Shown: positions 10,132-22,115, counted from the first letter of the stretch. The stretch: DNA of 64,000 nt from Linanthus parryae (GCA_023055425.1 JALGPY010000002.1:116634088-116698087); one strand, 5' to 3'. Program-made: numbers and translations. Notes: a model not told the origin generated them from the letters alone.

Positions 10132-12391
10132 TAGTAGAGAAGATTGCCGTGTATGCAAAATCCCTTTGTAGAGACCCAACTTTCTTTGCTTGTTCCTTCG
10201 GTGATTGCACGCATGACAGGCTTTCTCCAGTCTTGTGGTTCGATGAACTCGCCTTCGTATAAGTCCTTCATCAAGGAAGGAGTAGTCTTGAATTCGATCA
10301 AGATCTTTGCTGGACACTTTTCTTCACTTATTTTTGACCCTAGAGTAGCAAGAGCATCTGCGTGTCGATTATCAGATCTGGGGGAATGCTCATACTTGAC
10401 TGAGTCGAACCTTTGGACAAACTTTTGCACAATCGACCTGTAGCTCAACAAATTGACCTCTTTTAACCCATATTCACATGAAGCTTTCTTTACAATCAAC
10501 TTGGAGTCTCCCATCACGATCAGATTCTTGACGTCCAAAGCTTTAGCCGCAAGGAGACCTGCGATTAATTCTTCGTATTCGGCTTCATTATTGGCCACTG
10601 CAAAGTCCAGTTTGTTTGACATCTGGATGACTTCTCCATCGGTCTTAGTCAGGACAATTCCTGTTCCTCCTCTTGCTCTTGTCGACGAACCGTCGAAGTG
10701 CAGCTTCTAGTGAAGTGATTGTATTGAACACATCTCTAGCCCTTTGAGTACTTCCTCCATCATGGGATCATAATTCTCTTCTGAGAACTGTGCGAGCAAA
10801 TCTCCTACTGCTTGAGACTTAATAGCTCTTGTACGTGCGCATGTGATGTCATACTGAGATATAGTCATGTACCACTTTGCCAACCTCCCACAAGGGGTAG
10901 AATGCCCCAACAAGTATGAATAGGGTCGCTTTTAGTCATTATCACTACTTTATGGGAGGCGAAATAATGCTTTAACTTTCCAGTGACAAAGAATCAGGCA
11001 AGGCACTGTCTTTCTATATCTGTGTACCTTGATTCAGCAGACTACACCACACGCGATATATAGTAGATGGGTCTCTCCTGGTCTTCGAACTCTTGAGCTA
11101 GAAAAGCCCTGAGCGATTTCTTCGTTGAGGTGAGATAGAGGAGCAAAGGTGATCCAAGCTGGGCGCGATCATGACTCGAGAAGACATCAGTAATGTCTTT
11201 AACTTCTCGAACATCGCCTGGTGCTCTTCTGTCCAAACATATGGTGCATTCTTCTTGAGCAAGTTATTGAAGCAAAAAGTCAATTCTGCAATTGCGGGTA
11301 TGAAACTTCATAAGTACGATAGCTTTCCCAAGAAAGTCTTCAGTGCGCTCTTGGTATGTGGTGCGGGTAGAATAGTAAAAACTGAAATTTTGCAGGATCA
11401 GGCTCGATTCCTTGTCTGTGAATTACGCATCCCAAAAACTTCCCGAAGTTACTCCAAGCGTAAACTTCATGGGATTCATCTTCAACTGAAATTTCCTGCA
11501 TCCCTCAAAAACCTTTCTCAAATCCTTCAGGTGATCGTCTTTCTTCCATGATTTAATGATTAAATCATCCACGTAAAACTCGACCTCCTGATGCATCATG
11601 TGATGAAATAGAGCCATCATCGCACGCTGATAAGTCGCACCAACATTCTTTAAGCCAAAAGGCATGACCGTGTAATGAAATACTCCCACTGGTGTGATGA
11701 AAGCTGTCTTGTTGGCATCTCCAGGGTCCATATTTATTTGATTGTAGCCACTAAATCCATTAAAGCCGAACATCTGATGACCCGCAGTGGAATCAATCAA
11801 CAAGTCTATCTTTGGCAGTGGGAAGTCATCCTTTGGACAATACCGGTTTAAGTCCCTGAAATCAACACAAACTCGAAGCTACCCATTCTTATTTAGATCC
11901 GGTAAAATGTTTGCAAGCCAAGTGGGATGATGATCTGGCTTGATTAACTTTTCATTCAACAACTTTACTATCTCCTCCTTTATCTTCACATTGATTTCTG
12001 GCCGAAAACTCCTCGTGCTTTGTTTTATTGGCTTCGTGCCTGGAATGAAATCCAACCTGTCCATGGTGACCCCTGTATCTAAACCAGGCATTTCACCATA
12101 TTCCCAAGCAAACACATCCTTATAATCTGTCAACAGCCTCAGCAAACCCTGTTCTACCTCGTCATCAAGATCTGCGCTAAAAAATACTGGTCTTTTCTTT
12201 TCTTCCATTGGGCTTAAGAATACCTCCTTCAATTCCTGCTTATGTGGTTTTGGCGTATCTTCCGTGCATTTAAGAGCCTCTTTCAACTTTTCGATTGGTG
12301 TTTCGACAAAGTCTCTGCCTGACACTTTTTCCGATAGCTCATTGGTTTTAGCAGGGACATCTTCGATGGATGGGGTCGAAGATGACCCCAC
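10127..12391 (-). pseudogene. T1 RT, RNase H and second RNase H, decayed
   Basis: On the minus strand: 12391-11879 gives the RT N-terminal part (RRLLTDYKDVFAWEYGEMPGL-like, then RPEINVKIKEEIVKLL); 11803-11423 gives the palm with EFYVDDLIIK, the YVDD catalytic motif; 11283-11042 the Ty3-type RNase H start (ERPIYYISRV); 10913-10707 its end (GRLAKWYMTISQYDI); 10622-10122 the second RNase H (NNEAEYEELIAGLLAAKAL, VMGDSKLIVKKAS, RSDNRHADALATLGSKI). Frameshifts separate the pieces. The second RNase H is the archaeal-type domain characteristic of Tat elements. The solo LTR follows immediately at 10126. Confidence 0.85.
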
Positions 12392-12398
12392 GCACCTT

Positions 12399-14990
12399 CA
12401 GATGCGATAGCACTTCTTCCCATTCACGTAAAAGCTGTCCACCTCGTCTCCATCGTCATCGGGCTTGACAATACTTTTCAGAGAGATAAAATTCTTCTTT
12501 TGGTATTTCACATTCGACATCTCTTCTTGTGCATGCTGCTTCTCCTTTTCAGATTCTCTCATCAGCATTACTCCCGCTGGCGATTGGTCTTTAATGTCCT
12601 CCCATCTGCCATTCCCGTGAACTAATCTGCCTCCGTCAAGTGCGCTTCGTTCAAGTTGAATGGATTTACCGACGCTGGTATGTCCACCACTCTATCTTTC
12701 CAAATTTCCTTCATCATCTGATGCGCCGTGGATGGCACAGCATCAAAACAATGAATCCATGCGCGTCCAATAATCATATGGTAGGTGGTGTTCGCACTTA
12801 TCCCATGAAACTTAGCCGAACAATTGATCTCTCCAATCTGGATACCCAGACAAATCCATCCAACTGTCATCTTTGCGTCGCTCCCATATCCAAGAAAAGG
12901 TGATGGTCGCTTCACGATATTGTTTTCTGAGATACCAGCCAACTCAAGAGTGTTAAGTGGTATTACATTCACTGTTGCTCCTCCGTCAACGAAGGCTCTC
13001 TTAAACTCGACACCATTGACCACATCCGCACGTAAAATGGCTTCTGGTGATTCGCATATGTCTTCCTATCAGTCTCTGCAAAGCACATTATCGAGCCACT
13101 CGATCATGCGGCCTTGAAAACATCTCCATTCGGAACTACACATTCTTCTTCAAAGTCTACTGCAACCCTCAGAATCAATTTGGTCATCTCCAAGCGGCAC
13201 GCATCCAAGAAATTCGTATCATCGTAAAATTTCTCAAACTTGGGCGACCCAACCATTCGTCTCGCGTGAGAATCCTCTGTGTCAATGCCATAGTCTTCAT
13301 CTTCACGGATCTCAGCAACGACTGGCTATTCCTCCTCATCCACCTCTTTGTGTTCTATGATTGAAACAACCACGATTTCTTTCCCTTTGGGCTCTTTTTC
13401 AGAGTGAGATGACAATGGAATACTGCGCACATTTGTCGTTGGTTCATCAATGACCAACTCTTCTTCCTTCATATTTTTGGTCAACTAGCCACCTCAACTT
13501 CTTGCAATCGACTGTCGGGTGCATGACTTGGCCGTGACACTCACACCATTTCGTATCCCTTTGCGTCTCTAGTGGGCAGTTTCTCGAGTGCGGGCAGAAC
13601 TCCATCTTTCCGCCATTGCTTGCATAACTTTGTTATTTCCCCAATTGAACATGGCAATGGGGGCGCCTCTCGTGGTGGACCTCGTTGCTGTTTCTGCGTT
13701 GAGAGTGCATTCACTTCAGCCTCTCGTCCTTGCTTGTATCTGAACATTCCTATTTTGAAACCGGAATTCCCCGATCCTCGATTGCTTGAGTACCTTAGCC
13801 TCTGCTTTTCCACTATTGGCTCGATGTTCCTGGTACAGTCAATCAACTTCGAGAAAGTAGGCATCTGCAAATTAATTAAAATACCTTTGTACTCGTCTTG
13901 CATCCATTGGAGACAGTTTTCAACTAAGCGACTCTCGACCACCTCATCCACGCACTCCAGCAACTTTGTCCTGAACTTCTTTATAAATGCGACCCCCTCT
14001 TCATCATGTTTCTGGTGCATGCGCGACAAATTTATCGTTGTGACTTTCTCCTCAACCTGGAAGAACTTGGTGTAAAACGTCTTGACCATGTCCTCCCATG
14101 TTCGAATGGAGCCTGCTTCTAGGGTCCTGTACCACTTGTACGCGACGCCACCCAAAGATTTTGGGAAGTCGCGCATAAGTAGCCTTTGGTCAATTCCGGG
14201 TGGACCCATCATGTACACGAACCGCATCACATGTTCCTGCACATTTCCGTTGATCTCATCGAACTTCTCCCACATCGGTTCCTTGTATCCTACGTGATTC
14301 AACATCAAGTAAATGTCGCACGGGATCGGAGGCGCACACTCAACCTTAAGGATCACCGTGTCTGCAAAACATTGATTATCAAGGAAACTGTCTAAGCGTT
14401 GCTCCAAAGCCGAAACGTTGGCTGGAGCACCCCTCCTGTAGGTGATGGTGGGGCAGCATCGAGGCCAGGGATGTAAGGCATACTAGGATCATAGGGAGCA
14501 GGGGGTGCACAACTAGTTTCCAAACAGATACACGCTCTGGTTGAAAACCAGGTGCGAGTGGTGGCGGTGATGGCAATCTAGGTGGTTGAGGAGCATGTCC
14601 AAATGGGAGAGGTGGTTGGGGGAGCAGGTCCAAAAGGGAGAGGTGGTTGGGCCAAAGGTGGTGGTTGTGATGGTGTGGAGTTATGTGACATGGGTCTCTC
14701 TATTGATCATGGAGGGACCGAACTCCCTTGTGAGGAACTCTGAGTGAGATTACCCAGAATCGCCATGATTTGAGATATCTGTGCAGATTGGGCTTGCATA
14801 GCCCTTGCTTGGCTTTGAATGGTTGCATGTAACCTTTCTAGGGTTTGGGCCTCCCCAGAAACTGTCTACGCTTGGATGTTGATGTTGATGTTGAGTGGAG
14901 TCTCCTCTCTTGGGACTCCTTCCGTTTAGGGACACTGGTAACCGCAATCATGTTCACTGTTATGAGACATAGTTGCAGAGTTTGTTGATT
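12399..14990 (-). pseudogene. T1 gag and protease, decayed
   Basis: The leader and gag start lie near 14985 (MSHNSEHD). The gag core is open at 14407-13541, with EHVMRFVYMMGPPGIDQRLL, AYKWYRTLEAGSIRTWEDM, and TFYTKFFQVEEKVTTINLSR, matching plant retrotransposon gag. The protease piece at 13023-12622 has AFVDGGATVNVIPL (active-site Asp, in DGG rather than the common DSG) and TYHMIIGRAWIH. The frame closes at TGA 12399-12401 after CYRI and stays in the same phase into the RT frame. The same TGA and flanks occur in T2 at 36719. Elsewhere ordinary decay stops separate the parts. Confidence 0.82.
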
Positions 14991-15011
14991 TGAAGCTTTG
15001 AAGGTTGTGTC

Positions 15012-15028
15012 CACGTCGGGTTCACCAA
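15012..15028 (-). other. T1 primer binding site
   Basis: On the minus strand it reads TTGGTGAACCCGACGTG directly after the LTR end …CTTGTCCACA. T2 has the same sequence after its 5' LTR (34069-34085). I could not assign the tRNA with confidence. Confidence 0.8.
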
Positions 15029-15573
15029 TGTGGACAAGGAATCCTCTGAGATGGATCCAGATATACACCTACAATAGACAAGAACACGTAGAGTCCAAAG
15101 CACCGAGAGCAAGAGACTAAGTGTGTAGGGTAAGAGTAAGCCTTTGACAATGATCTGAGAGAGAGGCATTGTGTGATGATTGCCAAATGAGCCGAACCTT
15201 GGATAAAGGGCAATACTCCTATATATATGGTCTTAGAGTAGCAGTTACGAGAAGTTATATAACCGCATGTGACGGTTATATAACTGCCCCGCACGTTGCA
15301 CGATCAACCGTATATACAGGGACGTGATCAACAAGTCTCTCAGATAACTGACAAGGGTCGCTCGCGAGCGTAACCTCTAGTCACGTGCGACATGCCTTAC
15401 TCTAGCCTCAAATCCACTTAAGCCCTTCAACTCCCTTTCAGTTAGTATGCGAGGGTGACCCTGTCTCACAGCCCCCAGATGGATAAGTATTCGGTGATGT
15501 TGGAGTATTATACGAACTTACCTGTGATGGACACGTGGATGATGACCGATGTACTCATAATGCAATGTCTACA
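15029..15573 (-). repeat. T1 5' LTR
   Basis: 545 bp, beginning TGTAGACATTGCATTATGAG and ending CTTGTCCACA on the minus strand. It aligns with the T2 LTR: shared blocks include TGGGGGCTG, CCCTCGCATAC, AGTGG-TT-GAGGCTAGAGTAAG and the tail before the PBS. A TATA-like stretch CCTATATATATGG lies at 15218-15230. The outer flank is TCAAT. Confidence 0.87.
15254..15284. repeat. perfect 12-bp inverted repeat in the T1 LTR
   Basis: GTTATATAACCG, a 7-base spacer, then CGGTTATATAAC. It lies just upstream of the LTR TATA box on the element strand. It may be a protein-binding palindrome or a hairpin; no function can be read from sequence. Confidence 0.85.
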
Positions 15574-17235
15574 TCAATATAATGTTTCAACAAGTGGAGT
15601 CAAATGTTCAAATAGCACATAACACACATAACATATAAACTCATTTTGAGAAAAGTATGAAGAAATCATTTGCCACGAAGGGCGATAGGCACACTAGGCC
15701 TGGCATGTTTACTCACCTCAAACACAAGTAGCTACAGCAACTCAGTCGTAGTATTCAATGTATCCCTCGTAAGAGAACTCGTACCCTACAAGGTACCAAT
15801 ATTATAACTAAACACAATTCCACATAACGATCAATTGTGCTACTCTACATGCCATGCAACGACTCTCGGTCACGGTCCTAACACCTCATGTTAATTACAC
15901 CTTGAATGTCTGTTTAGCCCTAACAACCCAATTCTCAAAAGCTAATTCATTTTAGCATACCAGAACGCTATTTTATTTTCATAAAAATATTATTTAAATA
16001 AACTAATAATATATTCTAAGATAAATCTTTCTCCACAATCCTCTAACAATAAACTACCTGTTGGCAAAATGATCAAACGAGACTCAATACTCCAAAAGTT
16101 TTGCTAAACAACACAACTGGTTAAGTGTTTATTGCTAGAAAAGGTTTAGGTGATAAAGCATATTATTTTTGTGAAAATCTAACACTTTACTGTGAAACAG
16201 TTAGTCCTGAAACTAAGTGACAGGGCAGTTAAAATTCATGAAGAGCCCTAGAAAATGAAACAACATGCTTAACGATCACGATTTCAATTTCAATTCAATT
16301 TTCTAGCGATTACCAATCACATTAGCAACCCAATACCCAAACAAGTGATAGTTTATAATCAACATATTGTTTCGGATCGATTTTACCACCTACATAACTA
16401 GGGTTTTTGGGCAAACATGAATGCTACCGAATCAAGCGAATAAGACGAATTTGAGATGGATAACAAATATGAAAGTTACACCATAGAAACTGAAAATACA
16501 TTTTAATTTGATACGTACAATTAACGGAGATGAATCAGAACGATTGAGAGGCCGGATGAGCTTTGTTGGCGGAGATGATGATGATAAATCTGTCGGAATC
16601 AACCGGGTTAGAAACGACCCTACTATTTGATGGGAATCGGAAGAAGAAGAAGAAGAAGAAGATGAAACTGAAAAGAATGAGAAACCTGGTGTGGTGGTGG
16701 TGGTCGGACTTGTTGCCGCCGCTGCTCCTTGATTCTTCTGAAGGATAGAGAACAGCGGCGAGAGAGAGAGAGAGAGAAAGATGGCGACTTTGGTAATGGA
16801 AGATGATCGATGTTGGGGGATGGAAAAGGGGCGATTTCAAAAGGGGAACGAGAGAGAGTGATTGGGTCTTGACTTACCGTGAGAGAGATCAATGAAGAGG
16901 ATGACTCGAAGAGAAATCCGTGATGATGGAAGGGGAAGATTCGGCTTGCAAATCCGTTTGACGAAGAATCCTCAACCAAGGACGAGTTTTGAATGAAGAA
17001 ATTTATTTTTGCCGTGTTTTTGGTGTAGAGTGTTACACATAGCTTATGTAAAAGATACTTTTTACCCACTAGTTTAGGCTAAAGACACAAACGCCCCCTA
17101 GATTAGGTAAAAAGACACTAAAAAAATTAGTTAAAAGTCACAAATGCCCCCAAGGTTATAATAACAATGAAAATTAACTCCCAAAACTTACACTAACATC
17201 AGAAAATACACGTAGCCACAAAACGGGGTATTTCA
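15574..17235 (-). repeat. Tekay/Del-type LTR fragment
   Basis: From about 15600 to 17235 this matches 59880-61336, the inner half of the LTR of the gypsy element at the right edge. Shared blocks: CACACTAGGCCTGGCATGTTTACT, the GA-rich stretch, and the AAAGACACTAAAA / GTCACAAA…CCCCCAA / TCACAAAACG(A/G)GGTATTTCA end. On the element (minus) strand the LTR starts TGAAATACCCCG. The left part is missing at the T1 border (15573/15574), so T1 may have inserted into it or a deletion joined them. It contains (GAA)n and (GA)n simple repeats at 16640-16780. Confidence 0.78.
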
Positions 17236-18840
17236 CCCTGCCCCCTTAACCCTGATGTTCCCTATCCTACATCGTCTGATCAATTGACCCGTATCTCATC
17301 TCGCCTCTTTGACTCCAAGAAACTTCCCCGAAATGAGTTTCACCTCTACCAAATCAGCGGTCACAAAAGACGTTGCCCACCCCATCCTCTTCGGTGTGTC
17401 AAACATCCTTTTTGTTCTTCTAATTGCAAAGTGTCCGATGTGGACCAAAGCTTCTCTTCGAAGAAGCAAAATCCTCTTTTGGATGAGAAATCTTATGCAT
17501 GTAAGGTAAGGAAATCAGAAGTTTCCTTGTTTATGCATCATCTTGACTTGGTTTATTCCGAGTTCTACTACCACCTTGGGTCTTTGGAGATTTTTCCTAA
17601 ACAATCTCCATGTCATCCATGACGACTTCACGCTGGAACTATCCAACTTTGGGACATTTTGGATTAGTTCGCTCTACCTTGGTGTTGTCCCCTTGTTTTG
17701 TCGTTCTTCCAGTTTTTATCGTCTTCAAAGGAACGATGTCCGTATCTTGCTCATTCATTATAAATTTGCAGATTCCTTTCCATGATCATTGCTGCTTAGG
17801 CGTCTATTGGGTTCGCTGGTTGAAGTTTCCTTTTTGCGATTTTTCCTTGTCCTGGATTTTAGTATTTACTGCTTCTATCCGTGAATGCAATCCCTCTAAA
17901 TGAAGCTTCTGAATACTTCTTTTTGCCTCATGGAAAAACTGTCTTAGTTCGCAGTCGACTACCTTGAATGTTTTGTTCATAAAACAAGTTGAATCACAAT
18001 TAGCCACTTCTCGGTCTTATTACTACATGAGTTTCCTTCCCCATCCTTCTCTAGATTTTGACCTCGTCATTGAGAGTTACTACAGCACCGACGACAAAAT
18101 CGCCCCGGTTATCTTTTTCTACATCATCTTCGGAAGATCATCAAGCTCATCCCATTATTTCTTCATGTGTTATGGTTTTATTGTCATTTGCTTTTCCTTT
18201 GTTGTGGTTTGTAAAGTTTGGCTGCTATTTCTAGGTTTATGTAGCGCCCAAACTAGCCGTTGCTTGTTTGTTTTTAACTTTGTCATCGTTGTAATGGTTC
18301 TCGTTTAATTAATGACATTGCTACTTTAAAACAAAAGATAAATCTAAGCATGGAGGAGCGAGTAGAGGAATTGTGAACTGTTGCTACAAATTAAAGTATC
18401 GTTAGTTAATTTGTGTTCTACGCACAAATTAAAAAACAACTATGAATTCAAAATCACAACACTCCATGGCAATATGTTCATTTTCTTATTAGCACACCAT
18501 CATATCCTGCATCATATATGATATCATCCAAACACAGACAACCAACATATCTTATCAGGTTTATCCTCAAGTGCTTCAAATGTTGCGCCTTAACCGGATA
18601 ACTGTAGAGGTAGTTATCGGGCATGATAGGAAGGAAGCTTAGAGATGGTATTGACAAGCTACACAGAAGAAGAATCATTTCACTCAATACACTCATCAGA
18701 AGATCACTGCACATTCAACTGCTTCATCAGTTCTTAGTGTTCTTCTTTCTGATCTATATTTGTATATCATTTAGATATTACTTCTCACATCTTTTTCTCG
18801 TGATTTTTTTAAGTGAACAATATAGAATTCTTATTGAATC
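17236..18840. other. unclassified sequence next to the Tekay-type LTR
   Basis: 17236-17249 (TTAAGGGGGCAGGG on the minus strand) looks like the polypurine tract of the element whose LTR ends at 17235. What follows does not match the internal part of the right-edge element, so the body may be a different or non-autonomous member. Short open frames occur on both strands: 17284-17622 plus; 17804-18007 minus, with a probable helix rich in charged residues. I recognise no domain. Around 18230-18340 a T-rich, GTTTGTTTTT / TCGTTTAATTAATGACATT stretch resembles the 3' end of plant LINEs, but no coding part supports it. 18350-18840 holds nothing I can identify. Confidence 0.35.
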
Positions 18841-20130
18841 AGTTAGCTAGAGAAGGTACTAGATAGGTTAGTGAGAACCACAAGCTGTAACAGAGTAGGG
18901 AACTCTATGTGCTTGAGATCTAGGGCTTAGCTTTTGACTAATAAGAATTGAATCGAAAATCCTACAGGGATCAAGTCCTTGAGGTAGAGACGTAGGTCCA
19001 AGTGGACTGAACTCTATAAATCACTGTGTCTCTTGCATTTATATAGGTTTTCTATACTTAGCTTATTTATTGCACAAAAAAAGTCTCAGTTCAAGGGCTT
19101 GAAAGGCATTTCAAGGCCTTGAAAACTCTCAGCATCCTTTGAGTTATCTGTTTTAATTCCAAGGAATTGAAACTCATTTCAAGGCATTGAAATACTCACT
19201 GCTTTCCACAAACTTCTTTGAAACCACTACTCTATAACCCCCCCTTCTAGAGTATTGATCATGTATTTATTCCTACATTACTGTCTTTCAAGCTTGATAG
19301 AAACCTAGTAACAAAACGTTTGTCGCGAACCATTTTTTACTAGAATCCCCCACATAAGTGAGAAATTAGCATTGATGTTGAAAGTGTACATCTCAATCGT
19401 GCTTTTAATTTTCTCATTGGTAATTAATTTCCTATGGAAAAGTTTCCATTGACCATTTAACGTTTGCCTTAGTAAGATACTATAGGGCATACTCGCTAGA
19501 CAGTGTGTGAAGCGCTTTGAACTGCTTTGTCGTGTCTTATACCAAGTCGATTGTAACCACACAATTAATACCAGAACCTAGTTGGTTCTCATGGTTGTAT
19601 TTATTTTGTGTTTGAAACACTTTTCCTTGTTTTCATGTGTAGTTTTAGAGGAGTATATCCTTTTCATCCTCCTAGACCCAGCCCCAGTTCCTACTCACAT
19701 ATGTGAGACATATTTAAGGGTATCTACCTATACTCTTCTTAACACGTGGTTTCATTAAAACCAGTTCTTACCCTGGTCCTATCACTCTTCGCCATAGGAG
19801 TTGGATTGAAACATAGTTTTTTGTGAGTGACTTCATATTTGCACAAATAGTTAGGTTGCCCCTTTTGAACCAAGTTCGTGGGATATCCAGTCACCTAGGT
19901 TGGGTTTGCCGCTATTGTACAACTCTGACGAGATAGGGTTTAGCTCCATTCCTCTTGATGAACTTGCAACTAATTCAGTCGGTAGACCTTTGGTATGCGG
20001 ATCTGCTATATTTTATTTTGAGTTTACATGATTGATCGAATTATTTGTGACAAAATCTGCCTTATAGCGTTGTGTCTTCGACGCATATGTCGAAACTTAC
20101 ATTATATATACTATTGTTTGCCTTTGCTAT
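18841..20130 (-). pseudogene. copia element 3' remnant (RNase H end, 3' UTR, probable LTR)
   Basis: On the minus strand 20110-19940 reads RRRHNAIR, then NIADPHTKGLPTELV, the end of Ty1/copia RNase H (usual form NIADPLTKGLP) that follows the SKHIxxRHxxIR motif. Frameshifts break it. Downstream, 19940-19260 is a 3' UTR-like stretch, and 19250-18841 (ATAACCCCCCCTTCTAGAG, then AATTCCAAGGAATTGAAACT) resembles a copia LTR. The exact LTR ends and a target duplication were not found. It is a different copia family from the Angela-type ones. Confidence 0.6.
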
Positions 20131-21165
20131 TTCATACTAGCTATCACAGTGAATTCATATAGCAGATACATGTTGTGGCCATGTTGGATTTTTGTGTTAG
20201 AGTTCTGAATAGTAAAAAAAAATTACATAGTGTTAGTTTCTGGTCCAAAAAGATAAAGCCCAACAAACAACCACCCATCACACTGCACCTCGCCACAGCC
20301 AGATCCAAGCCGGTCCCGCCTGTCCAACGGCGACACATGTGTGGTGGTTTGGACCATAGCTACATCCTCCCCCCTTAACAAAAGTGCTCCACCCTAAGGG
20401 CGTGCCAACTAAAGCCACCTGTGAATAGATAAAATAATATATATCTCTCTTTCTCAATGTGGGTTTTATTAGCAATTGGTCATGTGAAGGAGCTAACTTC
20501 AGTGCCTACTTTCTAATTCCCCCGTAAATGATTTTCGACGATAGAGATCTTGAATCGATCTCCTTGTTACCTACTTTAAGAACATGTTAATGTTCGTCCA
20601 AGATTTTGATTGAGCTTGACTGAAACGCGGTAACAAAACGGTGTCGTGAACCATGTTTTAAAGCTGTCCTAAGGTTAGTAGCCCATGCTAATAAAAAGAG
20701 AAATAAAAACTACCACATACACGGTTCTTAATTTTTTCTCGACTAAGAATCTTGTTACCAGTACTTATTGACGTCAATACCCTTGTAGGCTGGACCAGGA
20801 GATGGTTGCTTCTGTTTTGCTTTAGCTTTGGCTTGATTAAGTTAACCCAACCTCAATTTATTTTGGTGTTGAGGTCATACTTCACAAAAATATATTAATT
20901 TCTCATATTATTAGAGGTTTTGATCGAATTAGCCCCCAACTTATAATTTAAGGATTTCTTATCCTGCACGTATTTGTTGTCCTACTTCTGTCTTAAATTT
21001 AAAATCGGTTGGTGTTGCTGCAACTTTTATAACTTTTTATTACAACCTAATATATCATTGTAAATATTTTATGTAGTCATTACATTTGCTTCAGCTATTT
21101 AATTGCTGCTAATAAGAAATTAGGACGACAATCAAATAAGAATATAAAATTACATAAATTAGTAG
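20131..21165. other. unclassified, with a second copy of the copia 3' UTR motif
   Basis: 20600-20660 (GGTAACAAAACGGTGTCGTGAACC) repeats 19308-19335 (AGTAACAAAACGTTTGTCGCGAACC), so part of the same copia family is probably present again. The GC-rich stretch 20250-20400 (CACCTCGCCACAGCCAG… then CCTCCCCCCTTAAC) may be LTR material. No coding region is visible. Confidence 0.4.
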
Positions 21166-21438
21166 CTACACTTGAGAAACACGAAAAATTGGGTATGTAG
21201 GTTCCTGTTGGGTTACCCACTTGGGGATATAGTTGATATGGTGGTCGTGACTGCAGGGGATGGTGCATATTGTATCTCCTTCGACGTAGTCTTCTCTACA
21301 AATGGGACACTCAAAAACCTCATTTGACATAGCAAATGCGCAAGTTGGGTAGGGGACACAACGAATACAAAATCTTTTCCAAACATAAATTATACCTAAT
21401 CCAAAAATATCTAGAGAGATACCTAAAATTACACCCAC
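21166..21438 (-). pseudogene. RING-H2 finger fragment with lost zinc ligands
   Basis: A 90-residue frame. Residues 1-30 are hydrophobic (GVILGISLDIFGLGIIYVW), a likely membrane segment. Residues 43-86 follow the RING-H2 pattern of ATL-type plant E3 ubiquitin ligases: FECPICREDYVEGDTI, IPCSHDHHINYIPKW, then YPIFR. In an active RING-H2 the last parts read HxxHxxCIxxWL and CPxCR. Here the Cys after HxxHH is Tyr, and both Cys of CPxC are Tyr and Phe, so three zinc ligands are missing. This points to a dead copy, perhaps carried by a transposon. An expressed divergent gene is less likely. Confidence 0.65.
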
Positions 21439-21574
21439 ATAAAAGCAGGAAAGTGCTAGTGTTTAATTTTAAGTTGCTAACTGTCATTTGTTTTTCATTT
21501 AGGAGAAGACACGTGGATGTAAAATTTGACTACCTACCAATAAGAACTTTACAAATGTTCATTTGTCCAAGTAT

Positions 21575-21602
21575 CTAGAGTATAACTCGTGCCCTCAGGG
21601 CA
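21575..21602 (-). repeat. possible Helitron 3' terminus
   Basis: On the minus strand, a perfect stem GTGCCC-TGA-GGGCAC is followed ten bases later by CTAG, the layout of a Helitron 3' end (hairpin plus CTRR). The next flanking base is A rather than the expected T, and no matching 5' end was found. Confidence 0.4.
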
Positions 21603-22079
21603 CTATCAAACTAACATAAAAAAAATTCGAAAGAAAAAATTACAAAATTTGCTAATGTTATAAATCTTTTGACCTTCTACTGTGATTAATTTTTTTCTTA
21701 ATATTTTTTCTTTAGCAAATTAATTGACAATGACTTGAATATGAGTAAAAAGAATTCTCTCCCGTTTGAGGGGCTCAAAACTCCCCCAAATACCAAATGC
21801 GGTCTCTAAAAGTTTAATCTCATGCCTTAACTCCCACTCCCACAACTCCCACCAATGGCCAATACTAATTGTGGTCCCTATTAATTTAATGGGCTCCAAA
21901 ATTTAATATTTTAGAAATAATTAGGGTGGTCTTTGTGGTCCCAATATTTTAAATGTGACATCTTCTTTCCATAACTTTTCAAATAACTTGCCTTAATAGG
22001 TACTAATTCAATGGCTGAGATCAATTCGATGTAATGTATAAAAATCTATTTTAAAGTTAACCGTCCTATTTTATTATAC
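21603..22079. other. AT-rich sequence without identifiable feature
   Basis: No open frame, no recognised repeat end apart from the Helitron-like termini on either side. Two related stretches, ACTCCC-C-AATACCAAATGCGGTC at 21781 and ACTCCCACCAATGGCCAATAC at 21854, may be a short degenerate duplication. Confidence 0.4.
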
Positions 22080-22115
22080 CTAGTTTTGCCCCGCGCGTGT
22101 TGCTCGTCGGCCGGC
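22080..22115 (-). repeat. Helitron 3' terminus
   Basis: On the minus strand a GC-rich imperfect hairpin (GCCGACGAGCAACACGCGC, GGGGC) is followed by AAAA and CTAG, as at Helitron 3' ends. The stretch to the right, including GCGAGTGTGCATTATA and GAGATAACT, matches the terminus at 24522-24560, so the two belong to related elements in the same orientation. The base after CTAG is G, not the usual T. Confidence 0.55.

Larger units (their letters stand above)
4139..15573 (-). mobile_element. T1: old Tat-lineage Ty3/gypsy retrotransposon, 3' LTR missing
   Basis: On the minus strand the order is 5' LTR (15573-15029), PBS (15028-15012), gag, protease, RT, RNase H, second RNase H, integrase, a minisatellite (7085-6640) and an extra gene on the opposite strand (4139-6472). 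The same order occurs in the young element T2 at 33441-46272, and LTR, PBS and all proteins are recognisably related. T1 is riddled with stops and frameshifts. A copia solo LTR (8703-10126) splits it. The 3' LTR and the start of the antisense gene are lost at the junction with copia sequence near 4131-4139. The Tat call rests on the second, DGSS-type RNase H after the normal one. Confidence 0.88.

Noticed and set aside
13572..14075. 167-codon plus-strand frame opposite T1 gag
   Set aside because: Shadow of the gag frame on the minus strand.
16535..17069. Serine- and phenylalanine-rich frames on the minus strand
   Set aside because: They cover GAA and GA simple repeats inside a Tekay-type LTR fragment.
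21588..21625. Same hairpin read as a plus-strand Helitron end (CTAA after GGGCAC)
   Set aside because: The flanking base is C and spacing is shorter; the minus-strand reading with CTAG fits slightly better, though neither is firm.
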